Positions 34,273-43,399 of a DNA stretch of 64,000 nt are shown piece after piece (the first letter of the stretch is position 1; every line of letters starts with the position of its first letter). Position numbers and translations under genes: made by a program. Source of the DNA: Thermoplasmata archaeon (GTDB lineage Archaea; Thermoplasmatota; Thermoplasmata; Thermoplasmatales; GCA-001856825). The notes beneath the pieces are model-generated. The model ran no database searches and was not told the DNA's origin. It saw nothing but the letters and a program-made list of their open reading frames with translations. The stretch covers positions 1-64,000 of the forward strand of contig JAGDXP010000027.1 of the NCBI GenBank assembly GCA_023256475.1. The letters are read 5' to 3'.

Positions 34273-35505
34273 ATGCCTGAAAGGTTAAGGGGCTTTAGGG
34301 ATTTCTATCCAGAAGATCAAGAGATAAGAAGGGAAATTTTTGACACCATGAGAGATGAATGCAGAAAGTTTGGATTCAGAGAGGTCGATGGCCCCTCAAT
34401 TGAAAGCGTGGATCTGTATGCACATAAATCAGGCGAAGAAATAATGGCCCAGATGTTCAATTTTATGGACAAGGGAGGAAGGGAAGTGACCCTTGTCCCA
34501 GAGTTCACACCAACCTTAGCTAGGATGGTTGCCTCTCGCAAAGATTTAATAAAGCCTCTAAAGTGGTATACGCTCGCAAAATTTTGGAGATATGAAGAAC
34601 CACAGTCTGGAAGATTTAGGGAGTTCTATCAGTTGAATGCCGACATATTGGGATCAGATAGTTTACATGCTGATGTTGAAGTTCTGAATCTTGCGGGTTC
34701 CATAATGAAAAGTCTCGGCTTAGGTAGCAAGGTAAAGCTCAAGATAAGTTCTAGGTCCTTATTGGAAGATATCATTAAATACTTGAATATTGAGAAAAAA
34801 GATACTCTATATTATCTTTTGGATAGATGGGTAAAAATAAATGAGAAGGATAAAGAAAATTTAATTGGAGAACTAGGTATTTCCAAAGAAAAATTAGAGT
34901 CAATTATAACGGGAAAGATAATAAATGAGTTGAAGTCGTCCAATTTAGATAGACTGATGAAGATTATGGACGAATTTAATGAATACGGCACCATTAAAAT
35001 TGAATTGGATTTGAAAATAGTGAGGGGTTTGGCTTATTATACCAGTACTGTCTTTGAAATTTGGGACTTAGAAGAAAAAATGAGGGCCATAATGGGTGGA
35101 GGAAGGTATGATAATATCATAAGTCAAATGAATGGTGACTATACACCAGCAGTGGGATTTGGAATGGGGGATGCAGTAGTTGAAAACTTATTGAAGAGGG
35201 AAGGTCTCTGGTATGAGAAAGATAAGAGGAGGGTGTTTATATCCATTGCGGATGATAAAGGCAGGAAGTATTCGTATTACGTTTCCAAAATGTTTAGGGA
35301 AAATGGAATAATAACTGACGTAAATGTAACAGAAAGAAATTTGGGAAAGCAGATAGAGTATGCTGCAAAAATGGGCTTCAAATACAGTATTATTTTGGGT
35401 GAAAGGGAATTTTCAAACAAGAATGTGAGCATAAGGGACCTTATTACAGGTGAGCAGTGGAGCATGAGCTTAGAGGAAGCCATTAACAAATTGAAAAATA
35501 GCTAA
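34273..35505 (+). CDS. hisS: Histidyl-tRNA synthetase
   Basis: 410 residues from the ATG at 34273 (MPERLRGFRDFYPED); the upstream in-frame extension overlaps icd and is rejected. Class II signatures: motif 1 (RDFYPEDQEIRREIFDTM region), motif 2 (FWRYEEPQSGRFREFYQLNAD), the histidine-specific GLAYYTSTVFEIWD, and motif 3 GGGRYDNIISQM followed by PAVGFGMG. The C-terminal anticodon-binding domain starts at about 330. It charges tRNA-His. Promoter signals are weak; it may be read through from icd. Confidence 0.95.
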   Translation: MPERLRGFRDFYPEDQEIRREIFDTMRDECRKFGFREVDGPSIESVDLYAHKSGEEIMAQMFNFMDKGGREVTLVPEFTPTLARMVASRKDLIKPLKWYTLAKFWRYEEPQSGRFREFYQLNADILGSDSLHADVEVLNLAGSIMKSLGLGSKVKLKISSRSLLEDIIKYLNIEKKDTLYYLLDRWVKINEKDKENLIGELGISKEKLESIITGKIINELKSSNLDRLMKIMDEFNEYGTIKIELDLKIVRGLAYYTSTVFEIWDLEEKMRAIMGGGRYDNIISQMNGDYTPAVGFGMGDAVVENLLKREGLWYEKDKRRVFISIADDKGRKYSYYVSKMFRENGIITDVNVTERNLGKQIEYAAKMGFKYSIILGEREFSNKNVSIRDLITGEQWSMSLEEAINKLKNS

Positions 35506-35539
35506 AATATAAATAATAACCTAATATTGGTATTGGAAG

Positions 35540-35716
35540 ATGGATCCCATAGAAGATAAAATAGTGCATAAGAAAATAGGTAGAAACACAAACCTGACGG
35601 TAAAGGAAATAATGGATCTTGTTGAAAAATATAAAAAAGAATATCCAGATAGGGAAGTGTTCTTTGACGGAGATGAATTTGCTATCTGTTCTAGAAAAAA
35701 GGAGATGAAATCTTAG
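35540..35716 (+). CDS. Small hypothetical protein (58 residues)
   Basis: Read directly from the DNA: an ATG at 35540 is open to a TAG at 35716. The product starts MDPIEDKIVHKKIGRN, continues with an amphipathic helix (VKEIMDLVEKYKKEYPDRE) and ends EVFFDGDEFAICSRKK. Codon use and charge look genuine, and it fits the gap between hisS and the convergent hutH, overlapping hutH by four bases. It is on the hisS strand, 34 bases downstream, and may share its transcript. Function unknown. Confidence 0.55.
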   Translation: MDPIEDKIVHKKIGRNTNLTVKEIMDLVEKYKKEYPDREVFFDGDEFAICSRKKEMKS

Positions 35717-37215
35717 GTATCAAATAAATTTCCAAATTCTTTAACTAAATCACCATTCTTGATCAATTTTGAAATTTTTTCGATGTATGGAGTCAGAGCA
35801 ACATCACCTTCTATATTTCCTAATTGAGACCTGAGTTTCTCAAAAACGTCAGTAAGATATTTTCCAGATACCCCATACATCAAAGTGGCCTTGTAATTTA
35901 CAAGAAACTCAATGGAAATTATACCTATGAGATTATCAACAATCTGATTCAATTTCCTAGTCCCAGTAGCACCCATGGATACATGGTCTTCCTGGTTTGC
36001 AGAAGTTGGAATACTGTCAATAGATGAAGGAGTTGCTAGAACTTTATTTTCATTGCAAAGAGCTGCAGCTAAGTACTGAGATATCATTAGTCCTGATTCC
36101 AGACCAGGATTGTTAGCTAGGAATGGGCTCAATCCAGATAATTTTGAATCCAATATCCTGAATATTCTCCTTTCTATTATGTTGCCTAAATCTGTCAGGG
36201 CTATGGACAAATAATCTGCTGCCAATGCTATTGGTTCTCCATGAAAATTGCATCCCGATATGGGTTCTTCAAATATCAGTGGGTTGTCCGTGGCTGCATT
36301 TAATTCCCTTTCTAATATTTCCTTAACAAAATTCATGGTTCTAAGCACTGATGCAATAACTGTTGGAGCACATCTCAAAGAATATGCATCCTGTACCTTT
36401 GTTTTTCTCCCCCAATTTACTCCCTCATTATCAGTTATGATATTGCTTATGATCTCTGAAACTTTAATCAATTCTGGAAAATTCCTTGCCTTGGCGAGTT
36501 CTAATCTCAATGCTTTGTCCGTCGCTTTCAAAGTGCTAAATGACCATGCAGTAGAAATATATGTATTCCTTATTGCTAATTCTGCATACCAATATGCTAT
36601 TGCAAGCAGAGATAGCATGTATGATGTTCCATTTATTAGAGACAAACCCTCCTTCTCCTTAAGTTCAAGAGGTTTGATACCTCTCTCTTTGAAAACCTCT
36701 GAAGTATCCCTTATTTTTCCTTTATCTATGACTTTCCATTCACCTATTAAAACCAATGCCAGATGTGCTAATGGAGACAAATCCCCCGATGCGCCCACAC
36801 TCCCTTTCTCTGGAATATAAGGAATGATGTCCTTGTTTAAAAATTCAATAAGCAATTCAATAAGTTCTGGAGAGACTCCAGAGAAACCCTTAGCCAGCGC
36901 ATTAGCCCTGGATAAAATTATTCCCCTTACAAATTCTCGTTTAAGAGGTTCCCCATAGGCGGTTGAATGTGAACGTAAGAGATTAATTTGGAGCTCCCTT
37001 TCCTTAGCCTCGTCAATCCTCACATTAACCAATTCCCCAAATCCTGTATTAATTCCATAGACAGGTTCACCATTGGAAAGCATTCTCTCGACTTTTTCTC
37101 TGCTTTCCTTAACAACCTTTCTTGCCCCTTCGCTTAATTTGACTTTCTCATCATAAATCACAACCTTAATGAAATCCTCTAAATTGAGATTATTTCCATC
37201 AATAATTATAACCAT
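35713..37215 (-). CDS. hutH: Histidine ammonia-lyase
   Basis: 500 residues. The self-forming MIO prosthetic group comes from Ala-Ser-Gly in GSVGASGDLSPLAHLAL. Other signatures are VYGINTGFGELVNVRI near the N-terminus, QINLLRSHSTAYGEPL-type LQINLLRSHS, and ISGCNFHGEPIALAADYL; the family end region is normal. It deaminates histidine to urocanate, the substrate of hutU at 19428. The divergent APC gene (37436) is a plausible histidine importer. A specific tyrosine/phenylalanine lyase is less likely from the active-site His. Confidence 0.95.
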   Translation of the reverse strand: MVIIIDGNNLNLEDFIKVVIYDEKVKLSEGARKVVKESREKVERMLSNGEPVYGINTGFGELVNVRIDEAKERELQINLLRSHSTAYGEPLKREFVRGIILSRANALAKGFSGVSPELIELLIEFLNKDIIPYIPEKGSVGASGDLSPLAHLALVLIGEWKVIDKGKIRDTSEVFKERGIKPLELKEKEGLSLINGTSYMLSLLAIAYWYAELAIRNTYISTAWSFSTLKATDKALRLELAKARNFPELIKVSEIISNIITDNEGVNWGRKTKVQDAYSLRCAPTVIASVLRTMNFVKEILERELNAATDNPLIFEEPISGCNFHGEPIALAADYLSIALTDLGNIIERRIFRILDSKLSGLSPFLANNPGLESGLMISQYLAAALCNENKVLATPSSIDSIPTSANQEDHVSMGATGTRKLNQIVDNLIGIISIEFLVNYKATLMYGVSGKYLTDVFEKLRSQLGNIEGDVALTPYIEKISKLIKNGDLVKEFGNLFDT

Positions 37216-37424
37216 GATTTTGTAGATAATACTTAAATTTATTTTTTATGTGTTATCCTCTCCTCATCTCATCTCGGATACATTTGAACATGCTACATGC
37301 ATTGAAGAAATTAACAATTTTTTTAGAAAATATAGCAAAAGATTTGTATAAGTCGGATATTTTGTTTAAATTGAAGGGGTTTTTCTCGAAAAAATTTATA
37401 TAACATGTGTACTATTATCAGCTT

Positions 37425-37430
37425 GAGGTG
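37425..37430 (+). promoter_or_regulatory. Shine-Dalgarno of the TTG-initiated permease
   Basis: GAGGTG five bases before the TTG at 37436 supports that unusual start. A TATA-like element (AAAAAATTTATATAA, about 37389-37403) lies upstream. The divergent hutH start is at 37215; the 220-base gap otherwise shows no gene. Confidence 0.55.
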
Positions 37431-37435
37431 TTCTA

Positions 37436-39361
37436 TTGACCGAAGAAAAACCTATTGAGGAAGTGGCGGAGCGTATAGCTTCTAAATCAGACAAGAAGCT
37501 AAGGAAGGCGCTCACCCTGCAAGATCTATTCTTCCTCTCTATGGGAGGGATAATAGGATCTGGATGGCTACTGGGAGTTGCAGGAGGCGCCAGCATTGCA
37601 GGACCGGCAGCCATTGTGTCTTGGATACTTGGCGGAATAATAGTGCTGTTCATTGCATTAGTATTTGCTGAAATAGCAGGAGCAATTCCAAAATCTGGTT
37701 CAATAGTTAGGTATCCACATCTTGCATACGGTTCCTATGCTGGATTCATACTTTCATGGGCATATTTGCTTTCCGCAGTAACTGTACCAACTGTTGAAGC
37801 TGAGGCTGTTTTGAGCTATGCTTCCGTGTACATACCTAATCTATTCTATACAGTAACAATAACTACCCCAACTGGTACACACTCAGTGTCTGTATTGACT
37901 GGATTTGGTATATTCCTGGGGATGATCCTACTTGTACTATTCTTCTTTCTAAATTACGCCGGAATAAGGTTCCTTGGTAAGTTCAATACTGTTGCCACAT
38001 GGTGGAAGTTCATTATTCCAACCATAACATTCATAGCCTTATTCTTTATATTTAACAAGAGTAACTTTACCATATCGGGTTTTGCACCTTATGGCTGGAA
38101 TAACGTATTCTATGCAATACCTGCGGGAGGAATAGTATTTGCTTACCTTGGTTTCAGGCAAGCTCTGGAATTTGGAGGAGAAGCTAAGAATCCACAAAGA
38201 GACATACCTAGAGCAACAATTTACTCAGTATTGGCAGCCATAGTCCTCTATACATTGCTCCAGATAGCTTTCATAGGTGCTTTAAAATGGGTTCCGAGTG
38301 AAACAGGAAATTTGGCCCCTGGTTCATGGTCATCCATAACTAGTGCGCCGGTAGGAGGGGCTCCATTCTTTACAGAATTGGAATACAGTGGGATTGCAGC
38401 TCTAGCGGCATTCAGCTACTTATTACTCATAGATGCCTGGATTTCACCATCTGGAACAGGCTGGATCTATTTAGGTAATGGTGGCCGTGTCGTCTACGGT
38501 GTTGCTGCAGATGGCTATCTCCCAAAGAAGTTCCTTGATATTTCCGAGAAGACAAGAGTACCTTGGGTTGCACTTATAGCAGCCCTATTGATAGGTTTTG
38601 TATTCTTCCTTCCATTCCCATCATGGTATTTGTTCGTAGGATATATATCAAGTGCTACTGTATTAACATATGTAATAGGACCGATTGCACTTCATGCATT
38701 TAGGAAGCATGCCCCGGAACTGAAAAGACCATTCAAGTTGCCAGCTGCATCCATAGTAGCACCCATAGGTTTCATAGGTGCAGGATTAATTGTCTATTGG
38801 GCTGGATTAGCAACATTAACTCTTGTGTTTGGTACAGTATTCATAGGGCTCTCACTATTCTATTTATTCTATGCGCCAAATAAACTAAAACTCAGTAAGG
38901 GTTACTCATATGCTATTGGAATTATAATCCTAATATCAATGCTTTTCACTACATACTGGTCCTATGCCAAGATTGATTACCCGCCAGCCGGGGAAACCTA
39001 TTCACAAAACTTGCAGGCTTTCCTACTAGTATATCTATTAGACTTAATAATCGTGATTGGGACAACTTTGCTCACATATTACAAAGTACCACAGGAGCAC
39101 AGGGTTATTTTCAAATCCTCTGCATGGCTATTAACCTTGATATTTGTAACTTTCTTGGTCTCATACTTTGGCTCATTCGGAGTAACAACTATAATACCTA
39201 ATGCCCCTCAGGTCAGCTTCCTTGCATTCCCATACGATACATTAGTAATGATTGTAATCCTTCTGATAATATATGTCTTAGGACTTAGGGCTGGATATAA
39301 GACAGAAGATCTTCAGGCAGTAATAGACGAGCAGGCATCGACAGTTGAGGAACCTCAATAA
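37436..39361 (+). CDS. APC-superfamily amino-acid permease, large form
   Basis: 641 residues, about 14 membrane helices, longer than the 450-residue norm because of an extra C-terminal set of helices after residue about 480. Motifs: FFLSMGGIIGSGWLLG (first-helix substrate-binding Gly-rich loop), AYLGFRQALEFGGEAKNPQRDIPRAT, and GRVVYGVAADGYLPK. The C-terminus is hydrophilic and acidic. The gene is divergent from hutH, so histidine or another amino acid is a likely substrate. The TTG start is supported by a GAGGTG. It is the intact relative of the frameshifted gene at 1812-3370. Confidence 0.85.
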   Translation: MTEEKPIEEVAERIASKSDKKLRKALTLQDLFFLSMGGIIGSGWLLGVAGGASIAGPAAIVSWILGGIIVLFIALVFAEIAGAIPKSGSIVRYPHLAYGSYAGFILSWAYLLSAVTVPTVEAEAVLSYASVYIPNLFYTVTITTPTGTHSVSVLTGFGIFLGMILLVLFFFLNYAGIRFLGKFNTVATWWKFIIPTITFIALFFIFNKSNFTISGFAPYGWNNVFYAIPAGGIVFAYLGFRQALEFGGEAKNPQRDIPRATIYSVLAAIVLYTLLQIAFIGALKWVPSETGNLAPGSWSSITSAPVGGAPFFTELEYSGIAALAAFSYLLLIDAWISPSGTGWIYLGNGGRVVYGVAADGYLPKKFLDISEKTRVPWVALIAALLIGFVFFLPFPSWYLFVGYISSATVLTYVIGPIALHAFRKHAPELKRPFKLPAASIVAPIGFIGAGLIVYWAGLATLTLVFGTVFIGLSLFYLFYAPNKLKLSKGYSYAIGIIILISMLFTTYWSYAKIDYPPAGETYSQNLQAFLLVYLLDLIIVIGTTLLTYYKVPQEHRVIFKSSAWLLTLIFVTFLVSYFGSFGVTTIIPNAPQVSFLAFPYDTLVMIVILLIIYVLGLRAGYKTEDLQAVIDEQASTVEEPQ

Positions 39362-39399
39362 AACCTTAATTTTTTATATCAATTTTATTTTTAATTTTT

Positions 39400-40233
39400 A
39401 TGGATTTTGAATTAAGAGGGAGAGTAACCATTGGAATAGTTTACATAGAAAATCAAGCTTTTGTTATTGATTCCGGCATAGATGAAAACGAAATTAGGAA
39501 GACTATAAATTACTTAGAATCTAATGGCAAAAAAATAGAAGGGTTGTTATTAACGCATTATCACGCAGATCATTCAGGCGGAGCTTATTTTGCCAGGAAG
39601 AGAGGTATTAATATCTATGGGGATGATGAGACTCAATTTATTTTAAGGCACCCTGAAACAGCACATTTACTTTTCACCGGTTTTTTCAATGAAGTATTTA
39701 TTCAGTCCAAATTCATAACACCAAACCCTGTGGAAATCTATAATATTAACCAATTAAACTTTAAAAATATCCCGAAAATAATAGATTTGAAGGGTCACAC
39801 GATGAACCAAATAGGTTATCAGTTTGGGGATTTATTATTTGTGGGTGATGCATTATTTTCAGAAACCAACCTTGAAAAACACCCTATACCATACTTTGTA
39901 GATTTTTCAAATTTTAAGAATACCCTGATGAAAATAAGAGATATGTCAATTAGTAAGGTTGTATGTAGTCATGGTGGGCTACTTGATAATCCATCAAAAA
40001 CTATCGAATTTAATTTGGAGAGATTGAGGGAAATAACTGAATTGATTGATGATGTTGTACGTAGAAAAAATGATTCAATGAACTATGTAATTTCTGAAAT
40101 TCTAAGACACTACAATATCCCAAGAAGCAGCATTGAATATTTCCTGGATACAGCAGCTCTTAAATCTATTATAATGTCCATTTTTAAAATTGAGTATTAT
40201 GAAGGTGAGCTTTATCTGAAAGAAAGAAAATAA
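39400..40233 (+). CDS. Metallo-beta-lactamase-fold hydrolase
   Basis: 277 residues, cytoplasmic. Zinc ligands: THYHADHSGG (HxHxDH) near residue 50, a His in DLKGHTMNQIG near 135 and an Asp in LLFVGDALFSE near 150. A late CSHGG may provide the last ligand. The C-terminal 80 residues are helical and not part of the catalytic core. The substrate is unknown; glyoxalase II-like thioesters or phosphodiesters are possible. It follows the permease after 38 bases on the same strand. Confidence 0.82.
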   Translation: MDFELRGRVTIGIVYIENQAFVIDSGIDENEIRKTINYLESNGKKIEGLLLTHYHADHSGGAYFARKRGINIYGDDETQFILRHPETAHLLFTGFFNEVFIQSKFITPNPVEIYNINQLNFKNIPKIIDLKGHTMNQIGYQFGDLLFVGDALFSETNLEKHPIPYFVDFSNFKNTLMKIRDMSISKVVCSHGGLLDNPSKTIEFNLERLREITELIDDVVRRKNDSMNYVISEILRHYNIPRSSIEYFLDTAALKSIIMSIFKIEYYEGELYLKERK

Positions 40234-40241
40234 CAGTAGAT

Positions 40242-41210
40242 TCATGTTAAACTTAAAATTTCTTTTAAAATTTTTGTTCTTACCTCCGACGGAGTACCCT
40301 TCAATGGTTCATATTTCAAATTAACAAGATATGTAGAAGACGTAACCTCCTCTATAAAAATATCCTCTAAAGATGCAAATCCTTCTTCGGCCATGAATGT
40401 GCTTATTTTCTGTCTCAATTCATCAAAATCTTTGCTTTTTGAAACTTCGAATCTTATGTTGTGAATTCTTTTTTCTGTGTGAGTCACTATAAGAGCCTGT
40501 ATCACTATACTATTAGGCATTTTAACTATTGTTTGATCATCTCTCTTGATTATTGTATAAAATATGGTGATTTCATCTACAACACCTTTAATTGAAGCTA
40601 AAAATTCGTCTCTAGAGAAGAATTTGGGTGGTATTGTTGGCATCAAGAATCCGTATTGCCATGTATTTATTTCTACGTAATCTCCTAAAATAAATGGCTT
40701 ATTCCATATTATCAATATACCCGCAAATAGATTAGAAAGAACCTGCTGAGCTGCAAGTCCTATTATTACAGATCCAAATGCGGAACCTAATATTACTGAT
40801 GATAGATCGATCCCTAACGTAGCAAGAACCGCCAGTACTATTACAAAGTAGCTTAGAACAGAAACTAGGAAAAGCAATGGCTTAGCATTTTTCTTTTCCA
40901 AATTAGTTTCTAGAACATTAGCAAAGGCTTTTAACAATATCCTAAATATAAAAAATAAAACTATTGCTATTAATGCAGCAGTGATATATTTATCATACTT
41001 AACTTGGGCAAACAAAAACACCTGAGTTATTATGAATATTATAGCCATTAGTATTGTTCCAGCTATGACTATTCTCCAGAATAATTTGCCAACTTCTTTA
41101 TAGCCCACTCCCAAGCATATCCTAATTATAAATAATACTTTCTGAGAATTAAATTGTTTGATATACCGCACGAGATTTAATTGAAGATACAAAGCTATTG
41201 TCTCAGCCAA
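40242..41210 (-). CDS. MscS-family mechanosensitive channel
   Basis: 322 residues from a TTG; the exact start is uncertain because the first 40 residues are not conserved in the family. Three or four membrane helices, the pore helix with LGSAFGSVIIGLAAQQVLSNLFAGILII (Gly/Ala rich), then the beta domain (FILGDYVEINTWQYGF) and the cytoplasmic alpha/beta cage. It releases solutes when the membrane is stretched. It is convergent with the MBL gene and stands alone. Confidence 0.87.
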   Translation of the reverse strand: MAETIALYLQLNLVRYIKQFNSQKVLFIIRICLGVGYKEVGKLFWRIVIAGTILMAIIFIITQVFLFAQVKYDKYITAALIAIVLFFIFRILLKAFANVLETNLEKKNAKPLLFLVSVLSYFVIVLAVLATLGIDLSSVILGSAFGSVIIGLAAQQVLSNLFAGILIIWNKPFILGDYVEINTWQYGFLMPTIPPKFFSRDEFLASIKGVVDEITIFYTIIKRDDQTIVKMPNSIVIQALIVTHTEKRIHNIRFEVSKSKDFDELRQKISTFMAEEGFASLEDIFIEEVTSSTYLVNLKYEPLKGTPSEVRTKILKEILSLT

Positions 41211-41274
41211 CTACCTTCGTATAAATTACTGGCATTGATCTTGTTTTTATAAGAGTATTTTATAACCCTATAGT

Positions 41275-41892
41275 ATGGCTACTTATGTTATAGAGTACAA
41301 AAGGTCCTTCTTTTCGAAAAGGGAAATACGTGATATTTTCATATCAATAGTTGCCCTTTCAATAGCATTAGAATTAGCATATAGGTTTATTCCCGTCTAT
41401 TTGGGGTTAGGAATTTCATTTCTAATGGTTATAACTGCATTTTTCCTCCACGAAATGGCCCATAAATTTACTGCAATAAGATTGGGTGCTTGGTCAGAGT
41501 TTAGGATGTGGCCATTGGGTGTGCTTTTAACCTTAATAACCTCCTTATTAGGTTTTATTTTCGCTCTACCTGGTGCTGTTTACTTTGCAAGCTATAGAAA
41601 TCCCAGAATTGAATCAAAAATAGCCCTTGCAGGTCCAACAACTAATATTGTGTTAGGGATCATAATGCTCCTGATTTTAATGTTTGTTAATTTACACGGA
41701 TTATTGTTGGTTGCAATAGGTTATCTGGCATTCATTAATATCTGGCTGGCCTTCTTCAATTTACTACCTATCCCTCCCCTCGATGGAAGCAAAATTTTCC
41801 GATTTGATAGGCTGAATTGGGGATTGGCTATTGCAATATCAGGGGTTATGCTAGTTTATTTCTGGCTTAATTTCAGTATGATATTATACTGA
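41275..41892 (+). CDS. Site-2-type membrane protease (M50)
   Basis: 205 residues with about six membrane helices. The catalytic zinc motif HEMAHK (HExxH) lies in FFLHEMAHKFTAIRLG, and the second motif NLLPIPPLDGSKIF (NxxPxxxLDG) is in the later helix, both as in S2P peptidases. It cleaves within membranes, commonly for signalling or signal-peptide removal. It is a small core form without a PDZ domain, unlike the copy at 49164. Its natural substrates are unknown. Confidence 0.9.
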   Translation: MATYVIEYKRSFFSKREIRDIFISIVALSIALELAYRFIPVYLGLGISFLMVITAFFLHEMAHKFTAIRLGAWSEFRMWPLGVLLTLITSLLGFIFALPGAVYFASYRNPRIESKIALAGPTTNIVLGIIMLLILMFVNLHGLLLVAIGYLAFINIWLAFFNLLPIPPLDGSKIFRFDRLNWGLAIAISGVMLVYFWLNFSMILY

Positions 41893-41895
41893 ATT

Positions 41896-42117
41896 TTATT
41901 TTCTATTTTCAGTAAATATGAACCATGTGAAATCCCCTATGTCCACATGTTGCTCGATCTTGTACTTCTTCTCTCTTAAAATAAGCGTATCTGAATTTTT
42001 GAGAAGCTTCCATTCCTTGGTACCCACCTGAAATCCTATACCATAATAGATTGGATTATCCGAGAATTTTATAGGTTCTGCCTTAATTCTTTCATTCCCC
42101 AGCTTTATCTCTTCCAC
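41896..42117 (-). CDS. Small hypothetical protein
   Basis: 73 residues, beta-rich and soluble, with no known motif: KAEPIKFSDNPIYYGIGFQVGTKEW and KIEQHVDIGDFTWFIFTE. Its start overlaps the end of the DedA gene by 26 bases on the same strand, so it is likely co-translated. Its 3' end is 3 bases from that of the S2P gene. It may be a partner of the DedA protein. Not recognised. Confidence 0.55.
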   Translation of the reverse strand: MEEIKLGNERIKAEPIKFSDNPIYYGIGFQVGTKEWKLLKNSDTLILREKKYKIEQHVDIGDFTWFIFTENRK

Positions 42118-42730
42118 TGGAATTCCTCCTTATGAATATATACGATATATATATTATAATGATTACTAATGCCGCCATTCCTATATAGTTAACATATGAC
42201 AATAGTTCAACATATCTATAACCCACCACGTAACCGATATAAGCTAATCCTCCAGACCAAATGAATGAACCGGATAAAGTTAATAAAGAAAATTTTAAAA
42301 TATTCATTTCAACAATTCCTGCAGGTACACTCATGAATGATCTTATGCCTACTACAAATCTCCCAGCAAAGACGGTCCATTCGCCTTTAGTATTGAACCA
42401 GATTTCAGCCCGCTCTAAATGACTCTCCTTTAGACCTAGGTATTTTCCAATCCCTAATATTACAGGCCTCCCCCCAAACATTGAAATATAGTATAATAGA
42501 AGGTTTCCAAAAAAGCCACCGACTGATCCTGCGACCATGTATTCAAAGAAGATCAATGGTTTTCCGCTAGAGTATATACCGCTTAAGGGCATAACCAATT
42601 CAGAGGGAATTGGAATCCCTAAACCTTCCAATGTCATAAGAAAAAAAACACCAATTGGACCAAATTTCCCTATAACTGTGAGTGAGTATGATATTAATGT
42701 CTGAATTATTGATGATAGAGATATAATCAC
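42092..42730 (-). CDS. DedA-family membrane protein
   Basis: 212 residues from a GTG, with about five membrane helices. DedA/SNARE-associated signatures: FFLMTLEGLGIPIPSELVMPLSG, then GGFFGNLLLYYISMFGGR and FAGRFVVGIRSFMSVPAGIVEM (the conserved Arg and Gly). DedA proteins affect membrane lipid handling, including undecaprenyl phosphate or phospholipid flipping in bacteria. In this archaeon the lipid partner is unknown. Confidence 0.87.
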   Translation of the reverse strand: MIISLSSIIQTLISYSLTVIGKFGPIGVFFLMTLEGLGIPIPSELVMPLSGIYSSGKPLIFFEYMVAGSVGGFFGNLLLYYISMFGGRPVILGIGKYLGLKESHLERAEIWFNTKGEWTVFAGRFVVGIRSFMSVPAGIVEMNILKFSLLTLSGSFIWSGGLAYIGYVVGYRYVELLSYVNYIGMAALVIIIIYISYIFIRRNSSGRDKAGE

Positions 42731-42787
42731 GATTCAATAGAATGAATGTGTATTAAATTTTTATGCCGCGCTTTCTTATCTTTTCTA

Positions 42788-43399
42788 ATGAAATTTCGAA
42801 AACTTGACCCATTTTGGCTTGAGGTTATTAATAAAAAATATTCCCAATACTCTCCAATCAATGACTTTTCCCCACTTGGTGATAATAAACCATCTAAAAT
42901 TAGTTGGGCTATGGCGAGAAAGATCGTTTTGGATAGAGATCAATATAGATGCAGAATATGCGGTAAATCCTCTTTAAATGAAGAATACCAAAATTTTTCC
43001 AAATTAAAATTAGATGTTGAGGTTCATCACATCATACCTAGGAAGCTGGGAGGTAGTGATTCATTTGAGAATTTGATTACGCTTTGCCACTCCTGCCATG
43101 TTAGCACTTTTGCAAATGAATACTCAGGTATACCGGTTCCAAGGGACGGAATTTATTTTGAATTCTTTACAGACATTAAAAATATATATGAAAAATTCCC
43201 AGATAGAGAAGAAATTCTCATCAAGGAATATTTTTTAAATGGCAGGATCCTAAGGTCCGAGGTTGGGATTAATGGTTACCTATGTATGGGAAACAACAAT
43301 ATAGAAATTGATGAAATTATATCTGTTTTCAACCCAGATCTGATAATACTTAAAAATCCTAAAAATAATAAATTTATAAGGGGTTATTTATCCCCTTAG
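42788..43399 (+). CDS. HNH endonuclease
   Basis: 203 residues from the ATG at 42788. The upstream in-frame start at 42746 is rejected because the conserved-looking sequence begins MKFRKLDPFWLEVIN. The HNH core is complete: RDQYRCRICGKS, then VEVHHIIPRKLGGSDSFENLITLCHSCH (two Cys pairs for zinc, the catalytic His pair and the Asn). The C-terminal 70 residues are not part of a known nuclease. It does not lie in an obvious mobile element. Tail-to-tail overlap with the ssDNA-binding protein gene is 4 bases. Confidence 0.85.
   Translation: MKFRKLDPFWLEVINKKYSQYSPINDFSPLGDNKPSKISWAMARKIVLDRDQYRCRICGKSSLNEEYQNFSKLKLDVEVHHIIPRKLGGSDSFENLITLCHSCHVSTFANEYSGIPVPRDGIYFEFFTDIKNIYEKFPDREEILIKEYFLNGRILRSEVGINGYLCMGNNNIEIDEIISVFNPDLIILKNPKNNKFIRGYLSP

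Noticed and set aside
36248-36820. 190-codon ORF antisense to hutH
   Set aside because: A shadow of the hutH frame, with no motif and no start signals.
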